Made by a program: the position numbers and the translations under genes
From: JAFALK01 sp042701975
GTDB taxonomy: Bacteria > Pseudomonadota > Gammaproteobacteria > Burkholderiales > Burkholderiaceae_C
Assembly (NCBI GenBank): GCA_042701975.1
Contig: CP170561.1
Coordinates: 2,170,001 to 2,234,000 of the forward strand
Reading direction: 5' to 3'
DNA length: 64,000 nt
Shown here: piece by piece, positions 25,071 to 34,479 of the stretch
Numbering within the stretch: the stretch's first letter is position 1
Layout: every line of letters begins with the position of its first letter
The notes under the pieces: model-generated
Databases searched by the model: none
Seen by the model: only the letters and a program-made list of their open reading frames with translations
Told to the model about the DNA's origin: nothing

Positions 25071-25965
25071 TGGGCGTGACTGCCATCCGGAACCCATCGC
25101 GAATCCCGGACCAAAGTCGTGCCGCTACTCGGCGTTGTAGCAAAAGTGCCGACGGAACTCGCGTCAACAATACGTAGGCAAGCGCGATTGCCGCTCTCAT
25201 GCCTCGTAGATTCTTTCGTATGAAATAAATGCGGTTGCGATTTGCGTAATAAACCGTGAAGGGTGAGTGCGCGCCGCCTGTCGAAGTGCTGACCTTGTGC
25301 ATTACGACTGCATGCGGCACGTAGCGGATGCGTATTTGATTGCGTGCCAGCCGCCAAACAAAATCTGTGTCGTCGTAATAGACAAAGAAGCTCTCATCCA
25401 TCAGACCGACACGCTCGAACACGCTAGACGCAATCATCATGAAGCAAGTTGGAGCGTAACCAACATGTGTTTGATGATCGAGCTGGCCCTTGTCTGGTTT
25501 CATCATGCCGAAGTGCGGTGTTCGCATCGTCAAAGAGTCGATGCGCCCCCCTCCGTACCAGATCAATTCGGGCTCATCGAAGTACATGATTTTGGGCGTC
25601 GCGACCAATTCACCAGAACTTGTAGCGTCGAGCAGCAGACCAATCGTACCTGGGCCAAATGCGGTGTCGTTGTTAGCGAGCAAAACGTGGGTGCAGCCGT
25701 CAGCGAGCGCCAGCTCAATGCCTTGGTTGTTTCCGCGAGCTACGCCAACGTTGGCATTGTTAAATATGACGACGGCGTCAACGTGATGCTCAGTCGCAAG
25801 CGAGCGCGCGAGTATTGAGCCCGAGTCCGTCGAACCGTTATCGATGACATAGAGGCGCAGGCGCAAGCCGTTCTGTTTTGCAAGACTGCTGAAGAAATCC
25901 GATAGAACTTCGTCGCTGTTGTAAAGCACAGTGACTATTCCGACGAAGGTGAGAGGTTCGCTCAT
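25060..25965 (-). CDS. Glycosyltransferase family 2
   Basis: 301-residue GT-A transferase. Start ATG 25965 overlaps the upstream acyltransferase stop (ATGA) and gives MSEPLTFVGIVTVLYNSDEV. The nucleotide-binding region has LYVIDNGSTDSG, then NNANVGVARGNNQGI, the metal-binding HVLLANNDTAFG, and FFVYYDDTDFVWRL on the acceptor side. It resembles WcaA/RfbF-like rhamnosyl- or galactosyltransferases. Donor unresolved. Confidence 0.88.
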   Translation of the reverse strand: MSEPLTFVGIVTVLYNSDEVLSDFFSSLAKQNGLRLRLYVIDNGSTDSGSILARSLATEHHVDAVVIFNNANVGVARGNNQGIELALADGCTHVLLANNDTAFGPGTIGLLLDATSSGELVATPKIMYFDEPELIWYGGGRIDSLTMRTPHFGMMKPDKGQLDHQTHVGYAPTCFMMIASSVFERVGLMDESFFVYYDDTDFVWRLARNQIRIRYVPHAVVMHKVSTSTGGAHSPFTVYYANRNRIYFIRKNLRGMRAAIALAYVLLTRVPSALLLQRRVAARLWSGIRDGFRMAVTPNER

Positions 25966-26582
25966 GATGGAGAGTTCAAGGAACGGGTACTGGAACCGGC
26001 TTCGACACGCTTCCATTGTCTCGTATTCGTGTCAAAGATCTTGATCGCTCGGGCAGGGGCGCCTGTCGCGACGCAATAGTCGGGGAGGTCTCGCGAGACA
26101 ACAGAGCCGGCGCCTATCACGCAGCCTCTGCCAATGCTGACATCGGAGAGGATGACACTATGCGCACCAACGAATGTACCCGCGCCGACTACTACGCTCG
26201 TTGGGCGATCAGGGAGGCGCGCGCCGATTCTGGGTTTGGTATCGGGGGGGTCGTTCGGATGGTATGTATCGACGATGACGCAATACGGAGCGATCGACAC
26301 GTCATCCTCGATCACAACGCTTGACTGGCAGACGATATGCACGCCTTGCTCGATATTCACGTCCTTCCCGATGCGCATCGTCGGGGTCCAGGTTGCTCCT
26401 GCAGGTCGAACGATCTCCAGACGTGCACCGTCGCGAATCAGCGTACCGGCGCCAATGAAGATGCGTTCAGGTTCAACGACAAGCATTGGTGAAAAGAGCA
26501 CGGATCGCTTACCCAAGCTGCCAAGTCTTCTGCGCCACCAAAAGACCGAAATGAATCTACGCAGGAGAGATTTGGGGCTCAT
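25962..26582 (-). CDS. Left-handed beta-helix acyltransferase
   Basis: 206-residue hexapeptide-repeat protein. The N-terminus is basic and amphipathic (KSLLRRFISVFWWRRRLG), then repeats such as RIGKDVNIEQGVHIVCQSSV and VVVGAGTFVGAHSVILSDVS, ending PDYCVATGAPARAIKIFD. Probably an O-acetyltransferase for a sugar of the repeat unit. It shares an ATGA overlap with the downstream GT2 gene. Confidence 0.87.
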   Translation of the reverse strand: MSPKSLLRRFISVFWWRRRLGSLGKRSVLFSPMLVVEPERIFIGAGTLIRDGARLEIVRPAGATWTPTMRIGKDVNIEQGVHIVCQSSVVIEDDVSIAPYCVIVDTYHPNDPPDTKPRIGARLPDRPTSVVVGAGTFVGAHSVILSDVSIGRGCVIGAGSVVSRDLPDYCVATGAPARAIKIFDTNTRQWKRVEAGSSTRSLNSPS

Positions 26583-26640
26583 GCTTATGCCCCAAGGGTT
26601 CGAATTTCGACGGAACGGGGCGTGAGAGATAGGTCAGCGG

Positions 26641-28035
26641 TCACAGGATGGCCTTCCAATGTGCGATGAACAGATCGATGGGGGCAAATACAGCCAGTGG
26701 CAGCACAACGCTTACGAGCGCGAATCGCATCGGATGAGGGGTGAGTTCAGGTGTCCTTCTGGCATTCAGGAGGAGTACGCTCAGAATCGCAACAACGGCA
26801 CCTACGAGCGTTCCTGCTGCAATTCCGGTCGTCTGGAACAGCGATCCCAGGACAACAGTCGCAACCAAATTGCACAGCCCCTCACCAGCCGCCGTGGCCA
26901 AGGCCCGACGATGCAGCCCGGTCGCGAGGAGCATCATTGCATAGGGCGATGCAAGATTTCGCAGAGCATGAGCGCCGACAAGGATCAGCAATAGGGGCGA
27001 CAGTGGCTCCACGTAGCGCGGACCGACCCAGGCAACGATACCGCTGTGAACAAATAGAAGGCAGAGCGTGAAAAGGCAATTGAGAACGATCGCGCAGTAC
27101 AGAGTTGCCTTCATCAAAAGCCTTGGCAGCTCGTTGCGGCGCTCGGTGTTCGCATGCAGGGCCGCCGCCGTCGTGACCAGGGGCGAAAAAAGTGCGCCCA
27201 ATAAACCCGCCAATACCGTAGCAACTGACATGGCCAGGGAGTACACGCCTGCCTGCTCAAACGCGACATGGCCGACCATGACGACTCCTACGGAGTTGAC
27301 GAGTAGCGTTGCAATGCTCCAGACGGAAAGTGACGCGCAGTAATCCAGCAATTCGCGCTGCTGCTTTCGATCGACGGGCATTCTGCGATTTGCGACGCTC
27401 CATCGGAGGACGGTTCGCATGACGTACCGCATCAGCGGCCAGAGCAAAGCAGAGCCCGCGGCCAGCAATGCAGCTAGACCCACCAATCCCATGTTGGCTC
27501 TAGTTCCGGCCCAGACCGATCCGACGACGAGCAGTCTGACGACGACTTGAACAGAAACATAGATGATATTTCGGTGCAGCCCTTGAAATACACCCATTGG
27601 CACGATCGCCAGGAGTTGAGAGGCTGTTGAAAGGCCGATCATCAGCACGACAAACTCAAAGCTTCCAAGCAAATGTTGGGGAATGCTAGGAAACAGGAGT
27701 GGATAGCAAAAGGCGAGCGCAGCAGCTGCAATCGATGCCGCCAGGCAAGCCCAGGTGGCAATGCAATTCGCCGCACGGACGATGTGCTGCATCGTGTCGG
27801 GGTTGTCATTGCCCTCCGCCTGGGCAATGGCACGGGCTGTCGCGGTCTGGAGTCCTAGGCTCAGCAGGTTGATGTACGCGACAATTTGCAGCGCGAGGCT
27901 CCATGCTGCAAATTCAACAGGCGGCAGGTGACTGGAGACGATCGCAGGCAGTACCAGATTGAAGGCGGCTGCGCTCCCTCCTCCGACCAAGTTGGCAGCA
28001 GAATTGCCGAGCCAACGGCGTGTTGTGCTTGTCAC
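26641..28035 (-). CDS. Second Wzx-type polysaccharide flippase
   Basis: 464-residue protein with about 12-14 helices. It begins RRWLGNSAANLVGGGSAAAF with VSSHLPPVEFAAWSLALQIV after the first helix, the pattern of Wzx/RfbX flippases. It is distinct from the flippase at 898-2100, so the locus encodes two. It lies between two acyltransferase genes on the minus strand. Confidence 0.87.
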   Translation of the reverse strand: MTSTTRRWLGNSAANLVGGGSAAAFNLVLPAIVSSHLPPVEFAAWSLALQIVAYINLLSLGLQTATARAIAQAEGNDNPDTMQHIVRAANCIATWACLAASIAAAALAFCYPLLFPSIPQHLLGSFEFVVLMIGLSTASQLLAIVPMGVFQGLHRNIIYVSVQVVVRLLVVGSVWAGTRANMGLVGLAALLAAGSALLWPLMRYVMRTVLRWSVANRRMPVDRKQQRELLDYCASLSVWSIATLLVNSVGVVMVGHVAFEQAGVYSLAMSVATVLAGLLGALFSPLVTTAAALHANTERRNELPRLLMKATLYCAIVLNCLFTLCLLFVHSGIVAWVGPRYVEPLSPLLLILVGAHALRNLASPYAMMLLATGLHRRALATAAGEGLCNLVATVVLGSLFQTTGIAAGTLVGAVVAILSVLLLNARRTPELTPHPMRFALVSVVLPLAVFAPIDLFIAHWKAIL

Positions 28036-28066
28036 GCCACTGGGCGCGGCATTGTTCCGCGAAGAG

Positions 28067-28651
28067 TCATGGTGACACCGACTGCCACTGCCCAGTTTTC
28101 GGATCGTAGCTCTTCACCAAGCGGGCCGGGCTGCCGGCAATCATCGAATAGGCGGGGAAGCTCTTCGTGACGACGGACCGCGCGCCTACCACGCAGTGGT
28201 CGCCCAATGTGACGCCGTGCAAGACCACGCAGCCGTAGCCGATAAATACATTGCACCCTATCGTCACCGGCCCCTTGGACTCCAGCGGCTGCTGCATGAT
28301 CAGACCGGCGCGGGGATCCAGACCGTGAGCGCTGTCCGAGATGTAGACGAATTCACTCAGCACGCAGCCGTCGCCGATCTGCATGGGGTGCATTGCGTTC
28401 AGTTGTGCAAAGCCACCGATGTAGACGTTGTTGCCGAGCGTGATGCTTCCGTTCAGCGGAACGCCCGCATATTGCTTGTGAGCGTGGAATAGGGAGAAAC
28501 GTCCGACCGAGCAGTCGGATCCCAGCTGAATCCGGTCGCGGTTGGGAATGTTCCGGGGCAGGCGAAATGCCGAACGGGGCCCCATCACGACCCCGCGTGG
28601 CCGAAAAAGCAAATCCTTGACGGCCTGCTTCAATGCCTGCTTGACTTTCAT
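28067..28651 (-). CDS. Left-handed beta-helix acyltransferase (WbbJ/CysE-like)
   Basis: 194-residue hexapeptide-repeat protein: GSITLGNNVYIGGFAQLNAM, QIGDGCVLSEFVYISDSAHG, and the closing PAYSMIAGSPARLVKSYDP. The histidine of SDSAHGLD is in the usual catalytic area for sugar O-acetyltransferases. Its start overlaps the epimerase stop (ATGA). It is the third acyltransferase in the locus, suggesting a heavily acetylated glycan. Confidence 0.87.
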   Translation of the reverse strand: MKVKQALKQAVKDLLFRPRGVVMGPRSAFRLPRNIPNRDRIQLGSDCSVGRFSLFHAHKQYAGVPLNGSITLGNNVYIGGFAQLNAMHPMQIGDGCVLSEFVYISDSAHGLDPRAGLIMQQPLESKGPVTIGCNVFIGYGCVVLHGVTLGDHCVVGARSVVTKSFPAYSMIAGSPARLVKSYDPKTGQWQSVSP

Positions 28652-29784
28652 GCCCCGGTCTTGCTCAATCCAAGTCGCGTCAGTTCGGCCATGGCTTCTG
28701 CAGACCGATCGATCAATACGGGCTGCGTAAGGACCCAGTCGCAGAAGGCTCGCAGTCCTTCAGCAAGTGAAACCGAAGGCTCGAACCCGAGCAACCTGCG
28801 TGCGCTCTTCAGGTCCGCATAGCAGTGCCGAATGTCTCCGGCTCGGAAGTCGCCCGAAACTTGCAACGCCGAGGAGCTGCCGAGCAAGTCGCGCAACAGG
28901 CAAGCGACTTGCATGACGGGCGTCGCAACGCCTGACCCAATGTTGGCCACCGTGAATGGCGAGAGCGCTGCGTCCAGGGCAAGGTGGATGCCTCGCACAA
29001 CATCGCTCACGTGCACGAAATCGCGACTCTCCAAGCCATCCTCGAAGATGTTGATCGGCAGGTTTTGCCGCATGCGATTCGAGAAGATCGACAGGATGCC
29101 GGTGTATGGGTTGCGCAGTGACTGCCGCTCGCCGTATACGTTTTGGAAGCGCAACGCAACGACGCTCGTGCGGTAAGCCTCGGCGAAGATGCGGCCAAGG
29201 GTTTCGTTGGCAAGCTTCGTGGCTGCATAGACAGAGGCCGGGCTCGGACTGACGTCTTCCGGGGTCGCGATCAGCTCAAGAAATTCGCCTTTCGGACCCG
29301 TTGGCTCGAATTTGCCTGCGGCCAGGTCGGCTACGGCGCGAGATGGCGGTACAACAACTTTGTCGCCCATCCGGTAGGCACCCTCTCCATAGACCGATCG
29401 GCTCGAGGCAAGGATGACCCGCTTAACCTGCTTGTGTTTCGTCGCTATCGCTTCGAACAGTGCCGCGGTGGCTTGTTGGTTGACGTCGTAGTAATGGGCG
29501 ATGCGGTACATCGATTGCCCGGTGCCGGTCTCCGCTGCAAGGTGAACCACCGCGTCAGCGCCTTGAAGGGCTGCGTCCATTGCCACGGCGTCGCGCACGT
29601 CAGCGCGGACAAACTCAAGGCCTGCGGCGCCGTGATTCAGCCAATTGACGTCCGTTCGCGGCAATGCTCCATGGATCTGCGGTGACAGGTTGTCCAGTAC
29701 GGTGACCTGGTGCCCCATTTTCAAGAGTTCGGGAACAAGCCATGAGCCAATGAAGCCAGCGCCTCCGGTAACGAGAACTTTCAT
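28648..29784 (-). CDS. Nucleotide-sugar epimerase, extended SDR (dTDP-L-rhamnose 4-epimerase-like)
   Basis: 378-residue SDR. MKVLVTGGAGFIGSWLVPEL is the NAD-binding start; VLDNLSPQIHG after the second strand is the form I associate with dTDP-L-rhamnose 4-epimerases such as WbiB. Catalytic residues sit in ILASSRSVYGEG and in SPASVYAATK (Y and K). The SRDFVHVSDVVRGIHLALDA block is the usual substrate-side motif. It would supply 6-deoxy-L-talose or a related sugar. Epimerase class is firm; the exact sugar is a guess from one motif. Confidence 0.8.
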   Translation of the reverse strand: MKVLVTGGAGFIGSWLVPELLKMGHQVTVLDNLSPQIHGALPRTDVNWLNHGAAGLEFVRADVRDAVAMDAALQGADAVVHLAAETGTGQSMYRIAHYYDVNQQATAALFEAIATKHKQVKRVILASSRSVYGEGAYRMGDKVVVPPSRAVADLAAGKFEPTGPKGEFLELIATPEDVSPSPASVYAATKLANETLGRIFAEAYRTSVVALRFQNVYGERQSLRNPYTGILSIFSNRMRQNLPINIFEDGLESRDFVHVSDVVRGIHLALDAALSPFTVANIGSGVATPVMQVACLLRDLLGSSSALQVSGDFRAGDIRHCYADLKSARRLLGFEPSVSLAEGLRAFCDWVLTQPVLIDRSAEAMAELTRLGLSKTGA

Positions 29785-29898
29785 GCGATCAGTCTTATGA
29801 GTAACAGTGATGCGAAAAACGCGTGCGCTTCCGAGTCATGCGATGCGCATATCGACTCAGTTCGGCGACAACGCTGGCCGCGACTGGCCCGCGTAGGC

Positions 29899-31029
29899 TC
29901 AGCTCCTGCGGGCTCGATTCAAGCCGTTGATGATGAAATAGCCGCCTAAGAGCAAAGCTGCGGCCAGTGCACTGCCTAGGGCGATGGTGCTGCGGCGGGG
30001 CTTGCTCTTGCGCTCGGGTTTGACCGCCGAATCCAGTACCTGGATTAGCGTGCCTTCCCTGGCCTCGTCCATCCTGGCCAGCTCGAATTGCTTGGCGTAG
30101 ATCTCAAACAGGGCTTCCTGATACTTGAATTCGCGGTAAGCCGAAACATAGTCCTGGTTGCCGCCAGAACCTGCAGGCTTCTCAATCAGGGCCAGTTGGC
30201 CTCGCAGACCGACCAGGGTTGCTTGCGTTTGCTGAACTTCGGGCGCACTTTCCGTCAGCGTCTTGCGCAGTGCGCCCAGCTTGACCTCATTGGATGCGAT
30301 CTCGGCCTTGGTCTTGGCGTAGGCCTCTGCTGCCGCCCTGGGCTCACTCTTCAATGCGCCAGCAGTAAACCCGGTCTTCTCAACACGAAGCTGGGCGGCC
30401 TGGAGTGCGTCCTTCGTCTTTTGCAGTTGTTGCTCGAAGAACGCACGCCGTTGCTGGGCTTCGGTGAGCGCCAGGTTGTTCGTGACCCAACGCAGCTCGG
30501 TCACGTAGGCGTTGGCGATGTTGGCTGCGCGGGTCGGGTCCTTGTCGTCGAATTCGATGAAGATCAGGTTGTCTTTTTTTCCGGCCGTGATGCGAACGTT
30601 GTCGCCGAGCCGCTTGCGCGCATCTTCAAGGAATTTCGATTCGTATACCTCTTGCAACTTGAATCGTTCGATGATGCGATTGCTCACGGTTGCGCTTTGC
30701 ATGATCGAGATGTACTGGTCCGCTGGACTCTTGATGGCTCCGCCGCCAAAGGCGCTGAGGGCTCCCAGAGAAGCTAGAGCCGATGCGGCCGAGTTCTGTT
30801 GCTGTTGCGGGCTGACGATGGTGGTGCGTGCAGTGAATGTCGGAGCAATCAGGAAACTTGCGCCATATCCGCACGCGCCGACAATGAACGCCGCGGCGGC
30901 AACCTTCAACAGGTGAGGGCGCAATGCGACCCACATGTCGGCAATCTGAAGGCCATCGGCATCGACGTCGAAATCATCAAGTGGGGCATCTGCCGAGGTC
31001 GGCATCATGGAAGTGGACTGGGCTTGCAT
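29899..31029 (-). CDS. Wzz-like polysaccharide chain-length determinant protein
   Basis: 376-residue polysaccharide co-polymerase. A first membrane helix at about 38-60 precedes a periplasmic domain that includes a long coiled coil (about 180-300), and a last helix (350-368) precedes a basic tail. KPERKSKPRRSTIALGSALA before the final helix matches the Wzz proline-rich boundary. There is no C-terminal tyrosine-kinase domain, so it is the Wzz type rather than Wzc. Five bases separate it from the Wza-like gene upstream. Confidence 0.87.
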   Translation of the reverse strand: MQAQSTSMMPTSADAPLDDFDVDADGLQIADMWVALRPHLLKVAAAAFIVGACGYGASFLIAPTFTARTTIVSPQQQQNSAASALASLGALSAFGGGAIKSPADQYISIMQSATVSNRIIERFKLQEVYESKFLEDARKRLGDNVRITAGKKDNLIFIEFDDKDPTRAANIANAYVTELRWVTNNLALTEAQQRRAFFEQQLQKTKDALQAAQLRVEKTGFTAGALKSEPRAAAEAYAKTKAEIASNEVKLGALRKTLTESAPEVQQTQATLVGLRGQLALIEKPAGSGGNQDYVSAYREFKYQEALFEIYAKQFELARMDEAREGTLIQVLDSAVKPERKSKPRRSTIALGSALAAALLLGGYFIINGLNRARRS

Positions 31030-31034
31030 GATCG

Positions 31035-33026
31035 TCAGTTCTTGATGGTCTTCAGCGCCGCAGCACCCAGGCCGAATTGATAGAGGATCTGCGTCCAGTC
31101 CTTCGCCGATTGGATGAAGGTGGTCTTGTCCAACTCCTCTGGAACGAACACCGTATCGCCAGGCAAGGCCTTCAGGCCGTCAATGCCGGAGCCGAAACCT
31201 AGCCAGCCCGAGGTCGCTTGGCGCGCGCTGATCACGCTGCCATTGGCGCGGAGGACGAAGATGCTGCCGACGTCAGCGCCGCGCTTGGTGCCGCCTGCAA
31301 GCTTCATCACCTCATCCAGCGTGCTGCCTTGCATCAGCAGGTAGCTGCCGGCGTTGAAGACGCTGCCGAAAACGCCGACCGTGTTCGGACGTGCGGGAAT
31401 GGTCAGGCGGTCCCCATCCTCCACCGCCAGCTGAGGCAGTGTGCTCCCGTCGGGCTCCAGCTGGAGCACGATACGGCCGCTCGGGCGCACCGAACGCAGT
31501 CGCTCAATCAAGCGGTTGGTGCCAGCAGCACGCTGCGTTTGTGCGGCAGCCTCATCGGCGGTCGCCGCGCGTTGCGTTGAAGTGGCGCGCGTGAAATCCG
31601 TTTCCAGATCGCGCAGCGCGCGGTCATAGTTCTCCTGCTGAATCTTGCGAACACTTTCCCGGGAGAAATCGGTACCGAAGACGAACGCGCTGGGGGTCAA
31701 TCCGCCGGCCGCGCTCAATGCGTCCTGCAAGGTGCTGGCCGGGGGCAGGAGATAGTCTCCAGGGCGCAGCACTTCGCCCTCGATGCGCACGCGCTTGTAC
31801 TGGCGGCCTTGTGCCAGCATTGCATCTACCGCGCTGAAGGCGCGGATCACGTCGCCATTGCTAATGGGGGACTTGTTCTCGGCAGGCAGATCGAGCTGCA
31901 CGACGCGCCGATCGTTGCGGTCGCTCAGTCGTTCGACCGAGATCCGCGAGCGGTCAGCCACGGCGCTGAAGCCGCCGGCCATGGCCAAGACGTCCGTCAC
32001 CGTTTCGCCGGGCTTGAGCTCGACGATGCTGGCCTTGTTGACGCTGCCGAGGATGGCGGCTTGCGGGCCGATGGGCCCAATGTAGATCACGTCTTCGGCC
32101 TGCAACGGCAGGTCCGCCGACTTGTCGCCGCGCAGGAGCAGATCGTAAATGTCGAAGCGCGAGATGGTCTTGCCAGCCCGGCGCAGTTCGATCTGCCGGA
32201 AACTGCCTGCCGCGGAAGGCCCGCCGGCCTGCATCAGCCCGTTGACGATGGTGGACAGGCTGCTGACCATGTAGGGGCCTGGCCGGTGCGTGAAGCCGGT
32301 GACATAGACGCGGAAGCTGCGCAGCCGTCCCAGGGCCGTACTGACCTGGAAGTTCTTGAAGACCTGCGCCACGCGCGCATGCACCACATTGTTGAGATCG
32401 CCGTAGCGCACTCCAGCCACCATCACTGGACCGACTCGAGGGATGTTGATGCGCCCGACGCGGTCGACGACCAGTCGCAGATCGCCATCAACTGAGCCCC
32501 AAAGCGTCACCTGGACTTCATCGCCAATGCCGATGATGTAGTCCTCTCCCACTGCGCGCGGGCCTTCGGTGGTGCCACGGACACCTTCGAGCATCAGGTC
32601 TGCACCCATGCGGCGGATCTGAAGAGGCGGACGGCTGTCCATGCCGTCGAGCTGCTGCTCGCTCAGGGGTGCCGCGTATTGAGTAATGTCGACGCCCAGT
32701 TGCCGATTCACGTAGAGTTCGAACTCGCCCGGCTCATAACGTGCGCGGGGCGCCCGACGAGTCTCGGTCGGCGTACGGTCTTCATCTCCTCCGGCGCGAG
32801 TGCGATCGGTCGTCGCGGCGCTAGGCGCGCTCAGGCGAACGGGGCCAGGCGGCGTGCTGGCGCCCGTTGCGGTGTCGGTGTCTGCTGCAAACGTTAGCGA
32901 AGCAAAACCAAGGCAAAGCGCGAAACCCAGGGTTCGGGCGAACCATGTGCCACGAACAGCGGAGCGGAGGTTTCCAGCAGGTACGAAGCCGCGAGAGCTG
33001 GCGTCTACGAAATTGAGCATTGGCAT
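31035..33026 (-). CDS. Wza-like polysaccharide export protein with SLBB domains
   Basis: About 663 residues. A signal sequence (LGFALCLGFASLTFAADT) is followed by a low-complexity linker, then the polysaccharide-export domain (GEDYIIGIGDEVQVTLWGSV, the Wza hallmark) and repeated SLBB domains (for example RVYVTGFTHRPGPYMVSSL and RVRIEGEVLRPGDYLLPP). It should form the outer-membrane or periplasmic exit channel. It is the first gene of the minus-strand operon. The start is uncertain among ATG 33020, 33026 and 33050. No lipobox cysteine is evident. Confidence 0.88.
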   Translation of the reverse strand: MPMLNFVDASSRGFVPAGNLRSAVRGTWFARTLGFALCLGFASLTFAADTDTATGASTPPGPVRLSAPSAATTDRTRAGGDEDRTPTETRRAPRARYEPGEFELYVNRQLGVDITQYAAPLSEQQLDGMDSRPPLQIRRMGADLMLEGVRGTTEGPRAVGEDYIIGIGDEVQVTLWGSVDGDLRLVVDRVGRINIPRVGPVMVAGVRYGDLNNVVHARVAQVFKNFQVSTALGRLRSFRVYVTGFTHRPGPYMVSSLSTIVNGLMQAGGPSAAGSFRQIELRRAGKTISRFDIYDLLLRGDKSADLPLQAEDVIYIGPIGPQAAILGSVNKASIVELKPGETVTDVLAMAGGFSAVADRSRISVERLSDRNDRRVVQLDLPAENKSPISNGDVIRAFSAVDAMLAQGRQYKRVRIEGEVLRPGDYLLPPASTLQDALSAAGGLTPSAFVFGTDFSRESVRKIQQENYDRALRDLETDFTRATSTQRAATADEAAAQTQRAAGTNRLIERLRSVRPSGRIVLQLEPDGSTLPQLAVEDGDRLTIPARPNTVGVFGSVFNAGSYLLMQGSTLDEVMKLAGGTKRGADVGSIFVLRANGSVISARQATSGWLGFGSGIDGLKALPGDTVFVPEELDKTTFIQSAKDWTQILYQFGLGAAALKTIKN

Positions 33027-33300
33027 GCAAAAAGCGGGCGGACGTGCCACCGGGGGGGACTTTGCGGTGCGCGCATTCTAGGGCGAGGTGGAGCCGGTTT
33101 TGGCCGATTCGGAAAGTGCCATCCGAGAATGCATACGATGTCGAGAACGGGGTGTCCATGGGGTCGAAATGGCAATATTGACTTTTTGAGCGCTTGTCCC
33201 GTTCGCGTTCGGGGAACTCACACGTTGCTGAATTGCTGCGTTGCGGAAGATCTGGCTTTGCTGCAATTGGTCCTTGCGCTGGGCTCGCTACACTTCGCGC
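33027..33300 (+). promoter_or_regulatory. Divergent promoter region between wza-like and wecA-like genes
   Basis: 274 bases separate the divergent starts, so promoters for both the minus-strand operon and the wecA-like gene are expected here. For the minus strand, TAGAAT (complement of 33075-33080) is a possible -10. TTGACT at 33177-33182 is a -35-like element on the plus strand without a good partner. I see no JUMPstart/ops element. Confidence 0.4.
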
Positions 33301-34440
33301 ATGCGTTTTCTCCTGATTCCGTTCTTCGTGGCGGTGTTGGTCTCGATTGCCGTGATCATTTCCTCGCGACGCCACGGGCATTTCTCTGCTGACCACGACC
33401 TCTCCGGGCCGCAAAAGTTCCATGCCACCCCTGTGCCGCGCATCGGCGGAGTGGGAATCTTCCTGGGCTTGGCCCTGTGCGCTATAGCCTCCTGGTGGCA
33501 AGGCCGCCCCGACGCCGAAATCGGCCTGAAGCTCCTCTTCTGCGGCCTCCCAGCCTTCATCGCCGGCCTCGTCGAAGACATCACCAAGCAGGTCTCCCCG
33601 GCCAAGCGCCTTGCCGCCACCGCCCTCTCTGCCGCCCTCGCTGCCGGCCTGATGGACGCCTTGATCACTCGCACCGACATCGTCGGCCTGGACTCGCTTT
33701 TCCAGTTCGCCGCCGTCGGCTTTGCCGTCACCGTTTTCGCTGTCGCCGGCGTGGCCAATTCCGTCAACATCATCGACGGATTTAACGGCCTCGCCTCCAT
33801 GTGCGTGATGCTGATGCTGGCTGCCTTCGCCTACGTGTCCTACGAGGTGGGCGATCTGGGACTGACGTTCTGGTCCATCGCCGGCATCGGTGCCACGCTG
33901 GGCTTTTTTGTCTGGAATTTCCCTGCGGGCCTGATGTTCCTGGGCGACGGCGGTGCCTATTTCCTGGGTTTCCTGGTCGCCGAGATCGGCATCCTGCTCG
34001 TCGTGCGCCACCCTGAGGTCTCGCCGCTGTTCGCCCTGCTGGTCTGCATCTACCCGGTGTTCGAGACCCTGTTCTCCATCTACCGTCGCCGCTTCATCCG
34101 CGCTACGCCGCCCGGGCTGCCGGACGGCATCCATCTGCATTCGCTGATCTACCGCCGCCTGGTGCGCTGGGCAATCAGCGCTGAAGACGCGCGCGCCATG
34201 ACTCGGCGCAATTCCATGACCTCGCCCTACCTGTGGATGCTTTGCATTTCCTCGTTGGTGCCGGCGGTGCTGTTCTGGGATTCGACGCTGGTGCTGCTGA
34301 TGTGGCTGGTGCTGTTCTGCCTGGTCTACGTGGTGCTTTACTGGCGCATCGTGCGTTTCAAGACGCCGCGGGTCCTCACAGTGGCGCGCCGTCGTCTCGA
34401 CCCGTCGGCCAACGCCGAACCGGCTGCGCAGGAAGACTGA
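33301..34440 (+). CDS. WecA/MraY-family polyprenyl-phosphate glycosyl-1-phosphate transferase
   Basis: 379-residue membrane enzyme with about eleven helices that attaches HexNAc-1-phosphate to undecaprenyl phosphate. Family motifs are clear: FHATPVPRIGGVGIF, NSVNIIDGFNGLASM, FLGDGGAYFLGFLV and a cytoplasmic histidine loop HLHSLIYRRLV. I use ATG 33301; the upstream frame (33241) lacks a membrane-protein-like start. It is a second initiating transferase besides the PglC-like one at 6847. Confidence 0.9.
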   Translation: MRFLLIPFFVAVLVSIAVIISSRRHGHFSADHDLSGPQKFHATPVPRIGGVGIFLGLALCAIASWWQGRPDAEIGLKLLFCGLPAFIAGLVEDITKQVSPAKRLAATALSAALAAGLMDALITRTDIVGLDSLFQFAAVGFAVTVFAVAGVANSVNIIDGFNGLASMCVMLMLAAFAYVSYEVGDLGLTFWSIAGIGATLGFFVWNFPAGLMFLGDGGAYFLGFLVAEIGILLVVRHPEVSPLFALLVCIYPVFETLFSIYRRRFIRATPPGLPDGIHLHSLIYRRLVRWAISAEDARAMTRRNSMTSPYLWMLCISSLVPAVLFWDSTLVLLMWLVLFCLVYVVLYWRIVRFKTPRVLTVARRRLDPSANAEPAAQED

Positions 34441-34461
34441 ATACAGGGGATAAGGCATCGT

Positions 34462-34476
34462 CGGCGATAATCGCCG
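34462..34476 (+). promoter_or_regulatory. 15-bp palindrome containing a -10-like box upstream of rhlE
   Basis: CGGCGAT, A, ATCGCCG forms a perfect 7-bp-arm palindrome ending three bases before the rhlE ATG. GATAAT inside it resembles a -10 box. If it is a promoter, the transcript would be nearly leaderless; otherwise it could be a protein-binding site or RNA hairpin. Function is inferred. Confidence 0.3.
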
Positions 34477-34479
34477 GCT

